64,000 nucleotides of DNA from Psychrobacillus glaciei (lineage in GTDB: Bacteria; Bacillota; Bacilli; Bacillales_A; Planococcaceae): assembly GCF_008973485.1 (NCBI RefSeq), contig NZ_CP031223.1:620001-684000 (forward strand). Direction: 5' to 3'. Of the stretch, positions 23,902 to 32,208 are shown piece by piece. The notes beneath the pieces were generated by a model. The model saw only the letters and a list, made by a program, of their open reading frames with translations. It ran no database searches and had not been told where the DNA came from. The position numbers and the translations under genes are program-made. Position 1 is the first letter of the stretch. The number at the start of each line of letters is the position of its first letter.

Positions 23902-23934
23902 GAAAAAAGCAGCCAAATTCGGCTGCTTTTTTCT
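23902..23934 (+). terminator. Terminator after kbl
   Basis: AAAAAAGCAGCC / GGCTGCTTTTTT with a six-base loop, a strong hairpin with T run. Confidence 0.92.
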
Positions 23935-23936
23935 TA

Positions 23937-24240
23937 CTAATTATTCCTCTTCATATATTCAAATGAATAAAGTAGACTTCTAAACTCCTCTTTCGTGTTC
24001 AATGTTTGCAACTATATCATTACGGAATGAAGTAATATCTCCCTGTTCTTTAGCAATAACTGATTAATTGCATCCAGCTTCAGCTAGTTGGCCATTTTTT
24101 TAAAATCTCTTTTTGCTTTGCCAAATTTTACTTTTAATACTTCTGCAATAGCCAAGTTTAAGTGTTATACCAAATCTCCCCAAGAATTCCATTGTTGTAT
24201 TTCACCAACGAACATCGTATAATCAGATTTGTAAAAACAT
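23937..24240 (-). pseudogene. Probable decayed gene remnant
   Basis: Between the kbl terminator and tdh the minus strand reads as protein-like pieces broken by stops: 'SDYTMFVGEIQQWNSWGDL', stop, 'LNLAIAEVLKVKFGKAKRDF', stop, 'LKLDAINQLLLKNREILLHS', stop, then 'LNTKEEFRSLLYSFEYMKRN'. The pieces lie in one or adjacent frames and resemble the C-terminal helical part of Rpn/PD-(D/E)XK transposase-like proteins (a line of the type '...EVL..KFG...LDAI...L...L.T.EEF..LL'). This is a weak assignment; the rest of the gap up to 24300 shows nothing clear. Confidence 0.4.
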
Positions 24241-24314
24241 TATTAAATCAACGTTTTTTTAAAATAATATGTTCTCTCTAAAAACACATTTGTTTTCGAA
24301 AGGAAGAAAATGAT

Positions 24315-25259
24315 ATGAAAAAGATTATGGTCACCGGTGCTTTAGGGCAAATTGGTTCAGAATTAATTTCAAAACTACGTAAAGAATATGGTGCTGAAAA
24401 TGTACTGGCAACGGATATAAGAAATATTTCATCAGGAGTAATAGAAAGCGGTCCTTTTGAACTTTTAGATGTGACTGATGGAGAGAAAATGCATCAGATT
24501 GCCAAAGATTTTGGTGCAGATACGATGATGCATATGGCGGCTCTATTATCAGCTACTGCGGAAGCGAAACCTTTACTTGCTTGGAATTTAAATATGGGTG
24601 GACTTGTGAATGCACTTGAGGCTTCGCGTGAATTAAACATGCAATTTTTCACACCAAGCTCAATTGGAGCATTTGGGCCATCTACACCTAAAAAGAATAC
24701 ACCACAAGATACGCTTCAACGCCCGACAACTATGTACGGAGTCAATAAGGTTTCTGGTGAGCTTCTTTGTGATTATTATTTTCAAAAATTTGGAATAGAT
24801 ACTCGTGGCGTGCGTTTTCCTGGATTGATTTCTAACGAGACATTACCTGGTGGGGGAACGACGGATTATGCGGTCGACATTTATTACAAAGCTTTAGCAG
24901 AAGGTAAGTATACATCATACATAGCGGAAGGGACGTATATGGATATGATGTATATGCCAGATGCTCTTCAAGCGATAGTAGACCTAATGGAAGCAGACGC
25001 TTCGAAATTGATTCACCGTAATGCGTTTAATGTTACGGCAATGAGCTTTGAGCCAGAAGAAATCGCTGCATCTATTAAAAAAGTAATACCAACATTTACG
25101 ATGGATTATGATGTGGATCCAATTCGCCAAGCGATTGCAAATAGCTGGCCAGATTCAATTGATACAACTGCTGCTAAAGAAGAGTGGGGTTTCACATATA
25201 AATATAACTTAGACGATATGACGAAAGATATGCTCGAAAAGTTAGCATCAAAAAATTAA
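24315..25259 (+). CDS. tdh: L-threonine 3-dehydrogenase, short-chain (epimerase-like) type
   Basis: A 314-residue extended SDR protein with the NAD site 'VTGALGQIG' (6-14), the catalytic Y141-x3-K145 ('MYGVNKVSG') and 'TPSSIGAFG'. The sequence 'RFPGLIS...[13 protein letters not shown]' is characteristic of the SDR-type threonine dehydrogenases rather than UDP-sugar epimerases. It oxidises threonine to 2-amino-3-oxobutyrate, which Kbl (upstream) turns into glycine and acetyl-CoA. RBS AAAGGAAG. The two genes have separate terminators and a 420-bp gap, so they are neighbours but perhaps not one transcript. Confidence 0.9.
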   Translation: MKKIMVTGALGQIGSELISKLRKEYGAENVLATDIRNISSGVIESGPFELLDVTDGEKMHQIAKDFGADTMMHMAALLSATAEAKPLLAWNLNMGGLVNALEASRELNMQFFTPSSIGAFGPSTPKKNTPQDTLQRPTTMYGVNKVSGELLCDYYFQKFGIDTRGVRFPGLISNETLPGGGTTDYAVDIYYKALAEGKYTSYIAEGTYMDMMYMPDALQAIVDLMEADASKLIHRNAFNVTAMSFEPEEIAASIKKVIPTFTMDYDVDPIRQAIANSWPDSIDTTAAKEEWGFTYKYNLDDMTKDMLEKLASKN

Positions 25260-25267
25260 CTTGCATA

Positions 25268-25309
25268 AAAAACAGCTGACACCTGAAAAATGGTGTCAGC
25301 TGTTTTTTT
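25268..25309 (+). terminator. Terminator after tdh
   Basis: AACAGCTGACACC / GGTGTCAGCTGTT with an eight-base loop and seven T, a strong intrinsic terminator. Confidence 0.93.
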
Positions 25310-25401
25310 ATACATTTTTCTTGCTCATTCTGTAGATGTTTCGTCCGCGGAAAGCAAGTGTCTTTTTCCGACCTCGATTGTGGTTACTTTCTAAACACGC
25401 G

Positions 25402-25449
25402 CCCCTGTGTCAGCCACAATTTGGAGAACAATTGAGTCTGACACATGGG
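25402..25449. repeat. Inverted repeat in the tdh-yjiH gap
   Basis: CCCTGTGTCAG pairs with CTGACACATGGG (one extra base), with a second inner CAATT/AATTG stem. It follows a GC-rich fragment (GTCCGCGGAAAGC at 25349) similar in style to the GC-rich intergenic elements elsewhere. No gene is supported between 25310 and 25782. Confidence 0.55.
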
Positions 25450-25475
25450 TGCTGGAGGATCGGTGGTACTAGAAA

Positions 25476-25765
25476 GAATATAAATAGTATCCATTGATAA
25501 AGAAGTGCTGAGCGGACGAAATTGTATCTTCGTCCGCTTTTAAAAGAATAGGAAAGCATCTAATCTCTCATTAACCAAATCTAATGCACCGTTGCTCTAC
25601 AAATTTCAAGAGGGAGACGGACAAACATCAGCCACAAGATTACCGAAAAGAGAGGATCTGGAAGTGACGTAGTCACTTCCAGATCCTCCATAAAAGTCTT
25701 CGTTAATAGTGTAGCTAATGTTTAGTCCAAAGCACTCGGAAATTAGTAAAGACAAGATACGCTGG
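25476..25765. repeat. Dispersed ~285-bp element, copy 2
   Basis: Second copy of the element at 11605-11885. Hairpin 1 (AGCGGACGAA / TTCGTCCGCT, 25512-25539) is unchanged. Hairpin 2 is longer and perfect here: GAGGATCTGGAAGTGAC (25652-25668) against GTCACTTCCAGATCCTC (25672-25688). Compared with copy 1, a G-C pair has become T-A and a C/A mismatch has become G-C, so pairing is kept while sequence changes. It lies between the tdh terminator and the end of the yjiH gene. Confidence 0.75.
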
Positions 25766-25782
25766 AGCCTATTCTATTTTAA

Positions 25783-27123
25783 TTAGAATAACAAATGTGC
25801 AACTAATGCGATAATCGGGAATGAAATAAGCGTACGCAATAAGAAAATCACAAGCAAATCTTTAAAGTTCACTGGAATTTTCGAACCGAGTAACAATCCA
25901 CCGACTTCCGACATATAGATCAACTGCGTTACCGACATCGTCGCGATAAAGAAACGAGTCATTTCGGAGTCAATCGATCCACCTAAAATAGAAGGCAAGA
26001 ACATATCCGCAAATCCAACAACCATCGTTTGAGCAGCAGCTGCAGCTTCCGGAATGCCAAATAACATTAATAACGGCTCAAATGGTTTTCCCAAAATGGC
26101 AAAGACCGAAGTATATTGAGCGAGCATTAAAGCAATCGTACCGAATGCTAATACAACAGGAGCCACGCCAATATACATATCAATCACATTCTTTACACCA
26201 TCAGAAAAGAACTTAGTAACAGAACGATTGCGATCTGCCGTATTCAATGCCTTTTCTAGTCCATGCGTAAATGCATTATAGTTTTCAGGATACTTTTCAG
26301 CGTCCAAATCTAATGGACGACCGTCAATATGTGTCTCTGACTTACCTGCAAGTGGATATATTCTTGGCATTATAAAAGCAAGAACAATCCCGCATAATAA
26401 TACAGTCAAATAATAAGGAATGAAATAATTAGCCAATCCAACTTGCTCTATTACGACAATACAAAAAGTAATAGAAACAACCGAAAAAGTAGAACCAATG
26501 ATAGCCGCTTCTTTTTTCGTATAATAGCCTTCTTCATATTGTCTACTTGTAAGTAGGACACCAATCGTTCCATCACCAACCCAAGAAGTCAGTGCATCCA
26601 CTGCAGAACGTCCAGGAAGTTTGAATAATGGACGCATAATTTTAACCATCATCGTCCCGAAAAATTCAAGCAATCCGAAGTTTAATAGTAAAGGTAATAA
26701 CAATCCAGCGAATAAGAAAATAGTAAAGAGGAAAGATACTAATCCATCTGGACTTAATAACATTCCACCAGTATTCTCATTCCAAACAACCTCAGGTCCA
26801 ATTTGAAAAATGATTAATACCGCAAATACTGCTCCAACAACACGTGTAACCGTCCAAAATAACGTCACTTTAAATAGATTGTTAAAAAATGTGTTTTCTT
26901 TCGGTTTGAATAAAAATACAACGGAACCACTTGCAGCAATTAGCATGGTTGCAAGTGCTATCCAATGCACGATTGGTTCTAACCAACTAGATAATATACT
27001 CCCAAATAACGCTATGGGAATTTTAAAACCATCTGAAGTTGGCAGGGGAATCATAAATAAAATAACACCTGCTATGGATGGTAGCAGGAATAAAATCCAA
27101 GTGGATAACGAAAACTTTTTCAA
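25783..27123 (-). CDS. yjiH: YjiH-family membrane protein (nucleoside-recognition/Gate domain)
   Basis: A 446-residue polytopic membrane protein with about ten helices. It has two Gate-type regions: one around 'GRSAVDALTSWVGDGTIGVLLT' (residues 170-190) and one around 'MVVGFADMFLPSILGGS' (370-390), both typical of the YjiH group of the nucleoside-recognition superfamily. The function is not established; transport is likely. The start is a TTG at 27123 with a weak upstream AGAAAG, so its exact position is less certain. It may be transcribed with the upstream bacillithiol genes, 108 bases away. Confidence 0.85.
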   Translation of the reverse strand: MKKFSLSTWILFLLPSIAGVILFMIPLPTSDGFKIPIALFGSILSSWLEPIVHWIALATMLIAASGSVVFLFKPKENTFFNNLFKVTLFWTVTRVVGAVFAVLIIFQIGPEVVWNENTGGMLLSPDGLVSFLFTIFLFAGLLLPLLLNFGLLEFFGTMMVKIMRPLFKLPGRSAVDALTSWVGDGTIGVLLTSRQYEEGYYTKKEAAIIGSTFSVVSITFCIVVIEQVGLANYFIPYYLTVLLCGIVLAFIMPRIYPLAGKSETHIDGRPLDLDAEKYPENYNAFTHGLEKALNTADRNRSVTKFFSDGVKNVIDMYIGVAPVVLAFGTIALMLAQYTSVFAILGKPFEPLLMLFGIPEAAAAAQTMVVGFADMFLPSILGGSIDSEMTRFFIATMSVTQLIYMSEVGGLLLGSKIPVNFKDLLVIFLLRTLISFPIIALVAHLLF

Positions 27124-27230
27124 AATAAAAGACCAACTTTCTATAAATGAATATTTATGCGAATGAACGAATTATTCATACATACTAATTCATTTATATT
27201 AGAAAGTCTATAGCATTACAGGATGTTCTA

Positions 27231-27917
27231 CTATTCGAAATCTTTGTTGAAATCGTAAGTGTAGAAACGTTCGAAATGTAGCCAGTTTTCCGCTTCTGGT
27301 TCTCCATCCGCTAAACGTTTGTCCATTTCCTGTAGCATCCAAGCTGTTTGTGAAATATGCGCTCGCATCGATCCCATTTTTTCATCACGGGAATCTTTAA
27401 TATTATGAATAATATCCGGCTCACCTAGATCTTCTTTCGAATTGTTCGAAAAGGCAAGAGCATAAATAGTTGGACGATTTTCTTCCGGCATACGACGAAT
27501 GGCACGAATCATCGCGCGACCAGTAGCATCATGATCGGGATGCACGGCATAATTTGGATAGAATGTGATAACTAGAGAAGGATTCGTATCTTCTATTAAG
27601 TTTTCCATCATTCCAACCATTTTTTCATCATCTTCAAATTCAATCGTTTTATCCCTTAGTCCCATCATTCGAAGATCTGTGACACCCATAGATTTGGCGG
27701 ATGCCAGAAGCTCTTGTTTTCGAACTTGTGGAAGTGTTTCACGAGTTGCAAAAGGAGGATTTCCTAGGTTTCTTCCCATCTCTCCTAAAGTTAAGCATGC
27801 ATACGTTACAGGTATTCCTTGTTTTATATAAGTTGCTATCGTGCCAGAGACACCAAAAGCCTCATCATCAGGGTGAGGGAATACAACTAATACATGTCGT
27901 TCCATTGGTAAAGTCAT
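27231..27917 (-). CDS. bshB2: Bacillithiol biosynthesis deacetylase BshB2
   Basis: A 228-residue LmbE-family zinc deacetylase with the metal motif P14-H-P-D-D-E19 and the second motif 'HPDHDATG' (about residue 123). BshB enzymes remove the acetyl group from GlcNAc-malate to give GlcN-malate in bacillithiol synthesis. The adjacent DUF1806 gene (yojF) is the usual neighbour of the BshB2 (YojG) type rather than BshB1. RBS AAGGAGG. The start is 13 bases after the yojF stop, so yojF-bshB2 is an operon. Confidence 0.92.
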   Translation of the reverse strand: MTLPMERHVLVVFPHPDDEAFGVSGTIATYIKQGIPVTYACLTLGEMGRNLGNPPFATRETLPQVRKQELLASAKSMGVTDLRMMGLRDKTIEFEDDEKMVGMMENLIEDTNPSLVITFYPNYAVHPDHDATGRAMIRAIRRMPEENRPTIYALAFSNNSKEDLGEPDIIHNIKDSRDEKMGSMRAHISQTAWMLQEMDKRLADGEPEAENWLHFERFYTYDFNKDFE

Positions 27918-27930
27918 TTATTTTTCCTCC

Positions 27931-28281
27931 TTAATAAGTGAATGGTGTTCTACTAATTTCAAGCGCAACCGCTAGTTTTCCGCTTTGATCGTGGCCAGCC
28001 ATAAGTAGGCGGCCATGCTCGTCTAATTGAAAGTGCGTAATACCTTGCGCATAAACCCATCCATGAGGCAATTTTAAACCAACACGATGTGGTGCTTCCC
28101 CAGCCACTTTTCCTAGTTCAAAACGGATTAGTACATTGCGGATAAAAGCACCCGCATTAAACACATTTTCATTAAAATGTGTGGCATAAGCACCATTCGT
28201 TGTTTCTAAATGTATATAAACATCTTCGTTTGCAAAATTATTCAAAAGCTCTTGTAATTGTTCCACCTTAACAATTTCCAT
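27931..28281 (-). CDS. yojF: YojF family protein (DUF1806)
   Basis: A 116-residue protein with the DUF1806 signature 'DVYIHLETTNGAYA' and 'RFELGKVAGEAPHRVGLKL', ending in 'LAVALEISRTPFTY'. It is a conserved partner of BshB2 in Bacilli; the function is unknown, and a role linked to bacillithiol is inferred only from synteny. RBS AGGAGG eleven bases before the ATG. First gene of the yojF-bshB2 operon. Confidence 0.9.
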   Translation of the reverse strand: MEIVKVEQLQELLNNFANEDVYIHLETTNGAYATHFNENVFNAGAFIRNVLIRFELGKVAGEAPHRVGLKLPHGWVYAQGITHFQLDEHGRLLMAGHDQSGKLAVALEISRTPFTY

Positions 28282-28372
28282 TTCTAAATCCTCCTAGCAT
28301 ACTGTCTATTATTAGTATAATGAAAAAAAGTTCTTGAAGCGAATGATTGAGATTTTGAGTGCAAACATAAAA

Positions 28373-28402
28373 ACTCGCAAAGTCCGAAATGACTTTGCGA
28401 GT
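28373..28402 (-). terminator. Terminator after pdxK
   Basis: ACTCGCAAAGTC / GACTTTGCGAGT, a perfect 12-bp stem with a six-base loop directly downstream of the pdxK stop. Confidence 0.88.
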
Positions 28403-28416
28403 AAGTAAGTTATTCA

Positions 28417-29250
28417 TTAAACTATAGTTGTAGTTACTTCTGGAGCACCGTATTTTCCTTTTGCCCCGTGTAGAACTGGCCCAACGTATTGATTTAGCTT
28501 CCAGCCGTGTGCAATTGCAGCGGAAACGAATTCTTTAGCTTCAAATACTGCATCTGAAACTGTAAATCCATTTGCTAAGTTAGCAGTAACAGCAGCTGCG
28601 AAAGTACAGCCAGCCCCGTGGTTATAAGTTGTTTCTGTTTTTTCTGTTTCAAGTAACGTATGCGTTTGTCCATCGTAGAATAAATCAACTGCTTTTTCAT
28701 GCGCTAGTTGTTTTCCACCTTTGATCACAACGTTTTTTGCACCAAGAGCATGAATCTTTTCTGCAGCAGCTTTCATGTCTTCGATTGTTTTCAATATTCC
28801 AAGTCCTGAAAGTTGTCCAGCTTCGAAAAGGTTAGGCGTGACAACTTGTGCACGTGGAAGTAAGTATTTGATCATTGCGTCTACAGTACCTGGATTAAGA
28901 ACTTCATCTTCGCCTTTACAAACCATCACTGGGTCGATTACTACATGACTCACACCTGATTCTTCAATGATAGTACCAGCAGTTTCGATAATTTCTTCCG
29001 TACTTAACATACCCGTTTTAATAGCATCTACGTTTGTGGACAATGCCGTTTTTGCTTGACGTTTAATCTCCTCAACTGGAAGGGAAAACACATTATGGCT
29101 CCACCCATTGTCAGGATCCATTGTTGCAACAACTGTTAAAATATTCATACCATATGTACCGTGTTCTTGGAAAGTTTTTAAATCTGCTTGTATTCCAGCT
29201 CCACCAGAAGTATCAGAGCCAGCAATTGTTAATGTTTTTTTAATAGACAT
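28417..29250 (-). CDS. pdxK: Pyridoxine kinase / HMP(-P) kinase (PdxK/ThiD family)
   Basis: A 277-residue ribokinase-fold kinase: 'IAGSDTSGGAGIQADLKTF' at the N-terminus (substrate loop) and 'TYNHGAGCTFAAAVTANLANG' near residue 210 (anion hole and catalytic region). In this Bacillus subgroup the general-base motif is GAGC, as in B. subtilis PdxK (formerly YwdB/ThiD), which phosphorylates pyridoxine and also hydroxymethylpyrimidine. So vitamin B6 salvage is the best guess, with thiamin synthesis possible. RBS AAAGGAG. Monocistronic with its own terminator. Confidence 0.88.
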   Translation of the reverse strand: MSIKKTLTIAGSDTSGGAGIQADLKTFQEHGTYGMNILTVVATMDPDNGWSHNVFSLPVEEIKRQAKTALSTNVDAIKTGMLSTEEIIETAGTIIEESGVSHVVIDPVMVCKGEDEVLNPGTVDAMIKYLLPRAQVVTPNLFEAGQLSGLGILKTIEDMKAAAEKIHALGAKNVVIKGGKQLAHEKAVDLFYDGQTHTLLETEKTETTYNHGAGCTFAAAVTANLANGFTVSDAVFEAKEFVSAAIAHGWKLNQYVGPVLHGAKGKYGAPEVTTTIV

Positions 29251-29320
29251 CTCAAAAGTCTCCTTTATATTTCCATCATTTAATATATTTCATTGTAGCA
29301 GATTAGATCGAATTTTTGAA

Positions 29321-29581
29321 TTAAGGAAACTTTGGGGCAGTCCATAATTTAATCAAAACAACTAATAAAATAATTGCAATGAAAATAGTAATAACCGCAC
29401 CTATAACAATGCCATTTGCAAATAAAGAAAATGCTATGAATAGAAGAAATGCTATGAATAAAATCGTTCCCAAAGTGAAACAGCCCATTCCAAGACTTTT
29501 TGCCTTGTCAGGAATTTCATTAGACATTGTAGCTGCTTTCTCGATCGTCCTTAACTTTTCACGATAATGTAAATCGGCCAT
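29321..29581 (-). CDS. Small membrane protein of unknown function (86 aa)
   Basis: A hydrophilic N-terminus of about 35 residues ('MADLHYREKLRTIEKAATM') precedes two closely spaced helices (about 37-56 and 60-80). The ATG at 29581 follows AAGGGGA at seven bases; a GTG two codons earlier is less well placed. I do not recognise the family. It is divergent from the DUF4230 gene, about 100 bases away. Confidence 0.6.
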   Translation of the reverse strand: MADLHYREKLRTIEKAATMSNEIPDKAKSLGMGCFTLGTILFIAFLLFIAFSLFANGIVIGAVITIFIAIILLVVLIKLWTAPKFP

Positions 29582-29685
29582 TTGCACATCCCCTTTTTTT
29601 CATCGTACCATGTATCGAATAGTTGTTAATAGAGAAACTTTTCGTTACTGTTAACGTAGTAGAATGAGAGGAAAAGAGGGATGAC

Positions 29686-30435
29686 ATGCGAAATGAAGAT
29701 AAAATTCGTGAAATGGAAAAATTACTAAAAGAACTAAAAGCACAAAATGAAACAGCCGCTACGATTGCAGAAAGCCCTATTAATAGAGGATTCGGCTTTT
29801 GGAAAGTACGCCGTCTTTTATTTAAACTAGGCTTTAAATCCTTCTTTGCGATTGCACTAATTGTTCTTCTACTGCTAGCAGCCTTACCATTTGCTGCATT
29901 TTGGGCAATCAAAGGAAGTACATTTACGGAAAATAAAGGTTCGTTTATTGAGCAAGTACAAGCTTTGAATGAATTATCAACAGCTCAAGCTTTTACAAAA
30001 GTAATTATTGAACGACAAGATAATGCATTATTTGGAAAAGAAATCGGCATAGATTTACCAGGAACAAAAAGGCAGTTGTTAGTAGTAGTACCTGGTTCCG
30101 TGAGAGCAGGAGTGGATTTTTCACAAGTGACAGAGGCGGATATAAAAGTAGATGAAAAAAATAAATCGGCGAAACTCATATTGCCTAAGGCCCAATTTTT
30201 AGGTGGTCCTGAGATTTTATTCGATCAAGTAGAAGTATTTTCTTATGAAGGATTATTTCGTGAAAAAGCGGATATAAAAGAAGCATATGACCTTGCAGAA
30301 ACTGCCAAAGAAATGATGATTGAAGAAACTACGGGACAAGGGTTATTGCAATTAGCAGAAGCAAACGCAGCGAAATCGGTGAAAGAAATGTTCCAATTAG
30401 TAGACTATGACGTACAGGTACAATTTAAGGAGTGA
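29686..30435 (+). CDS. DUF4230 domain membrane protein
   Basis: A 249-residue protein with a cytoplasmic N-terminus (coiled coil at about residues 5-22), one transmembrane helix at about 52-74, and an extracytoplasmic DUF4230 domain ('LSTAQAFTKVIIERQDN...FGKEIGIDLPGTKRQLLVVVPGSVRAGVDFS'). The family is common in bacteria and has no assigned function. RBS AGAGGGATG. The ung gene begins a few bases beyond its stop, so the two are likely co-transcribed. Confidence 0.85.
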   Translation: MRNEDKIREMEKLLKELKAQNETAATIAESPINRGFGFWKVRRLLFKLGFKSFFAIALIVLLLLAALPFAAFWAIKGSTFTENKGSFIEQVQALNELSTAQAFTKVIIERQDNALFGKEIGIDLPGTKRQLLVVVPGSVRAGVDFSQVTEADIKVDEKNKSAKLILPKAQFLGGPEILFDQVEVFSYEGLFREKADIKEAYDLAETAKEMMIEETTGQGLLQLAEANAAKSVKEMFQLVDYDVQVQFKE

Positions 30436-30440
30436 TAGTA

Positions 30441-31094
30441 GTGTTAAGTTGGGAAGAGATTCAAGTGGAAGAACAAGAAAAAGCCTATTTTGTGAAGCTG
30501 AAATCCTTTCTAGAGAAAGAATATGCAGAACATACGATTTACCCAGTACGAACTGAAATCGGAAGTGCATTTCGTGTGACACCTTTCAATGAGGTGAAAG
30601 TGGTGATTCTTGGTCAAGATCCTTATCACGGAGAAGGACAAGCGCATGGTATGAGTTTTTCAGTGAAGCCTGGAGTAGCAATTCCTCCAAGTCTACGCAA
30701 TATGTTCAAAGAACTTTCGGACGATATGCGCTGTCCAATTCCTACAAGTGGATACTTGGAAAGTTGGGCAAAGCAAGGAGTTTTATTGCTAAATACGGTA
30801 TTAACAGTTCGTGCAGGGGATGCTAATTCGCATAAAGGAATGGGCTGGGAAACGTATACGGATACAATAATAAAAAAATTATCGGAACGAGAAAAACCAC
30901 TCATTTTTGTTTTGTGGGGGAAACCAGCGCAAGCGAAAAAGAAGCTAATAGACACAAGGAAGCATGTAATTTTGGAAGCACCTCATCCAAGCCCGTTAAG
31001 TGCTTATAGAGGTTTTTTGGGAAGCAAACCATACTCGAAAATTAATGCACAGTTACAAGAGTGGGGAGAGCCGCCAATCGATTTTTGTCTGTAA
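30441..31094 (+). CDS. ung: Uracil-DNA glycosylase
   Basis: A 217-residue family-1 UDG with the water-activating motif 'GQDPYHGEGQAHGMSFS' (D60, H63) and the DNA-intercalation motif 'HPSPLSAYRGFLGSKPYS'. It removes uracil from DNA arising by cytosine deamination or dUTP incorporation. A GTG at 30432 is in frame but belongs to the AAGGAG ribosome site; the GTG at 30441 is the better start. B. subtilis has the same order ung-ywdI-ywdK nearby. Confidence 0.96.
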   Translation: MLSWEEIQVEEQEKAYFVKLKSFLEKEYAEHTIYPVRTEIGSAFRVTPFNEVKVVILGQDPYHGEGQAHGMSFSVKPGVAIPPSLRNMFKELSDDMRCPIPTSGYLESWAKQGVLLLNTVLTVRAGDANSHKGMGWETYTDTIIKKLSEREKPLIFVLWGKPAQAKKKLIDTRKHVILEAPHPSPLSAYRGFLGSKPYSKINAQLQEWGEPPIDFCL

Positions 31095-31130
31095 TTATGC
31101 TACTATATGGAATGGAAAGTGGGGAGTGCA

Positions 31131-31310
31131 ATGGCTGTGAACTGTTTTAAATGCCGACACTTTTTTACTACATGGGATGCTAGCAATCCTCGTGGATGTA
31201 AGGCTTACGGATTTAAAACGAAAGAGCTCCCATCTGCATTAGTAAATCGTACCTCTGGCATGGAGTGTTTAAAATTCGAACCAAAGCAAGTGGAGGGGCA
31301 TAAAAGATGA
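31131..31310 (+). CDS. Small Cys-rich protein next to ung
   Basis: A 59-residue protein 'MAVNCFKCRHFFTTWD...PRGCKAYGFKTKELPS' with four cysteines (CxxC, then two single Cys), a pattern that suggests a small metal site. It is conserved beside ung in Bacilli and sometimes mislabelled as a uracil-DNA glycosylase; the function is unknown. The ATG at 31131 follows GGGGAG at four to five bases. Its stop overlaps the start of the next gene (ATGA). Confidence 0.75.
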   Translation: MAVNCFKCRHFFTTWDASNPRGCKAYGFKTKELPSALVNRTSGMECLKFEPKQVEGHKR

Positions 31311-31540
31311 TTTCAAATGAACAAATTTTGAATCAAATAGAAAAACAAATACATAAAGCGAAAATGGAAACGAATGAACTGGCTACCCGCGAGGCATTTG
31401 CCGCCATTCGTGCATTATGTGATGTAGTACTAGACTCCACTGCATCCGTTAATCCAATCCAGTCAGCACCAGTTATTTCAGCACCACCAATTACATTAAA
31501 AGAGGCGGACGCAAACGGCGAATCATTATTTGATTTTTAA
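31307..31540 (+). CDS. ywdI: YwdI family protein (DUF5327)
   Basis: A 77-residue protein with an amphipathic helical N-terminus ('EQILNQIEKQIHKAKMETN', 'REAFAAIRALCDVVL') and a Pro/Ala/Ser-rich tail. It matches B. subtilis YwdI in length, pattern and position between ung and ywdK. Function unknown. It overlaps the upstream gene by four bases, so translation is coupled. Confidence 0.8.
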   Translation: MISNEQILNQIEKQIHKAKMETNELATREAFAAIRALCDVVLDSTASVNPIQSAPVISAPPITLKEADANGESLFDF

Positions 31541-31658
31541 ACTTTTTCAGTAGCGCGAAAGAAAGCAAAAACCTCTGAGGGATCAATTAGAAATTGAATT
31601 GTGCAATCATAATGCAAAATCTGAACATAAATAGACGATTAGAAAGTAGGAGACTTTT

Positions 31659-32039
31659 GTGAAATTTTTTATCATCGCAGGAGCGATTAATGGATTTTTA
31701 TCTGTAGCGCTAGGCGCATTTGGTGCACATGCTTTAAAAGAAAGACTATCTGAAAAGTATTTAGCAGTATGGGAAACGGCTGTTCAATATCAAATGTTTC
31801 ATGCACTCGCATTAGTTGCGATTGGTATTTTAATGAGTAGTAAATTACTAGGTCATGTCACTTCCTTGAATACTGCAGGATATTTAATTTTAGTGGGAAT
31901 TATTTTATTTTCAGGAAGTTTGTACGCATTAAGCTTATCCGGTATCAGTGTTTTAGGTGCCATTACCCCAATCGGTGGAGTAGCCTTTTTAGTAGGATGG
32001 ATCATGCTAATCGTTGCAGCAACAAAATTCGCAAACTAA
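31659..32039 (+). CDS. ywdK: DUF423 membrane protein YwdK
   Basis: A 126-residue protein with four helices and the family motifs 'GAFGAHALKERLS' (residues 19-31) and 'TAVQYQMFHALALVA' (42-56). The start is GTG at 31659 after AGTAGGAG. DUF423 is widespread and its function is unknown. A terminator follows. Confidence 0.92.
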   Translation: MKFFIIAGAINGFLSVALGAFGAHALKERLSEKYLAVWETAVQYQMFHALALVAIGILMSSKLLGHVTSLNTAGYLILVGIILFSGSLYALSLSGISVLGAITPIGGVAFLVGWIMLIVAATKFAN

Positions 32040-32049
32040 TATTTTGAAG

Positions 32050-32081
32050 GACCAAATCATAAACGGGTTTGGTCTTTTTTT
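32050..32081 (+). terminator. Terminator after ywdK
   Basis: GACCAAA / TTTGGTC stem followed by seven T. The stem itself contains the GACCAAA core that recurs in the downstream repeat array. Confidence 0.88.
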
Positions 32082-32118
32082 GTGAGAAAATTGCTTTCTT
32101 AGAATTATTTTCTATTAT

Positions 32119-32208
32119 TTGTTGTAATACGGCACTTCGAGACCAAATGTTATGTAGAAGAGACCAATTTGCTCGTAAGCGAGACTAATTTTACTTATAC
32201 GCAACCAT
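32119..32208. repeat. 21-bp periodic intergenic repeat, locus B (leader part)
   Basis: Units begin GAGACCAAAT (32139), GAGACCAATT (32160) and GAGACTAATT (32181), each exactly 21 bases apart, then a CAACCAT half unit. The 31 bases at 32119-32149 recur in inverted orientation at 58351-58381 with one mismatch, and a more degenerate copy lies at 59902-59941. Confidence 0.75.
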
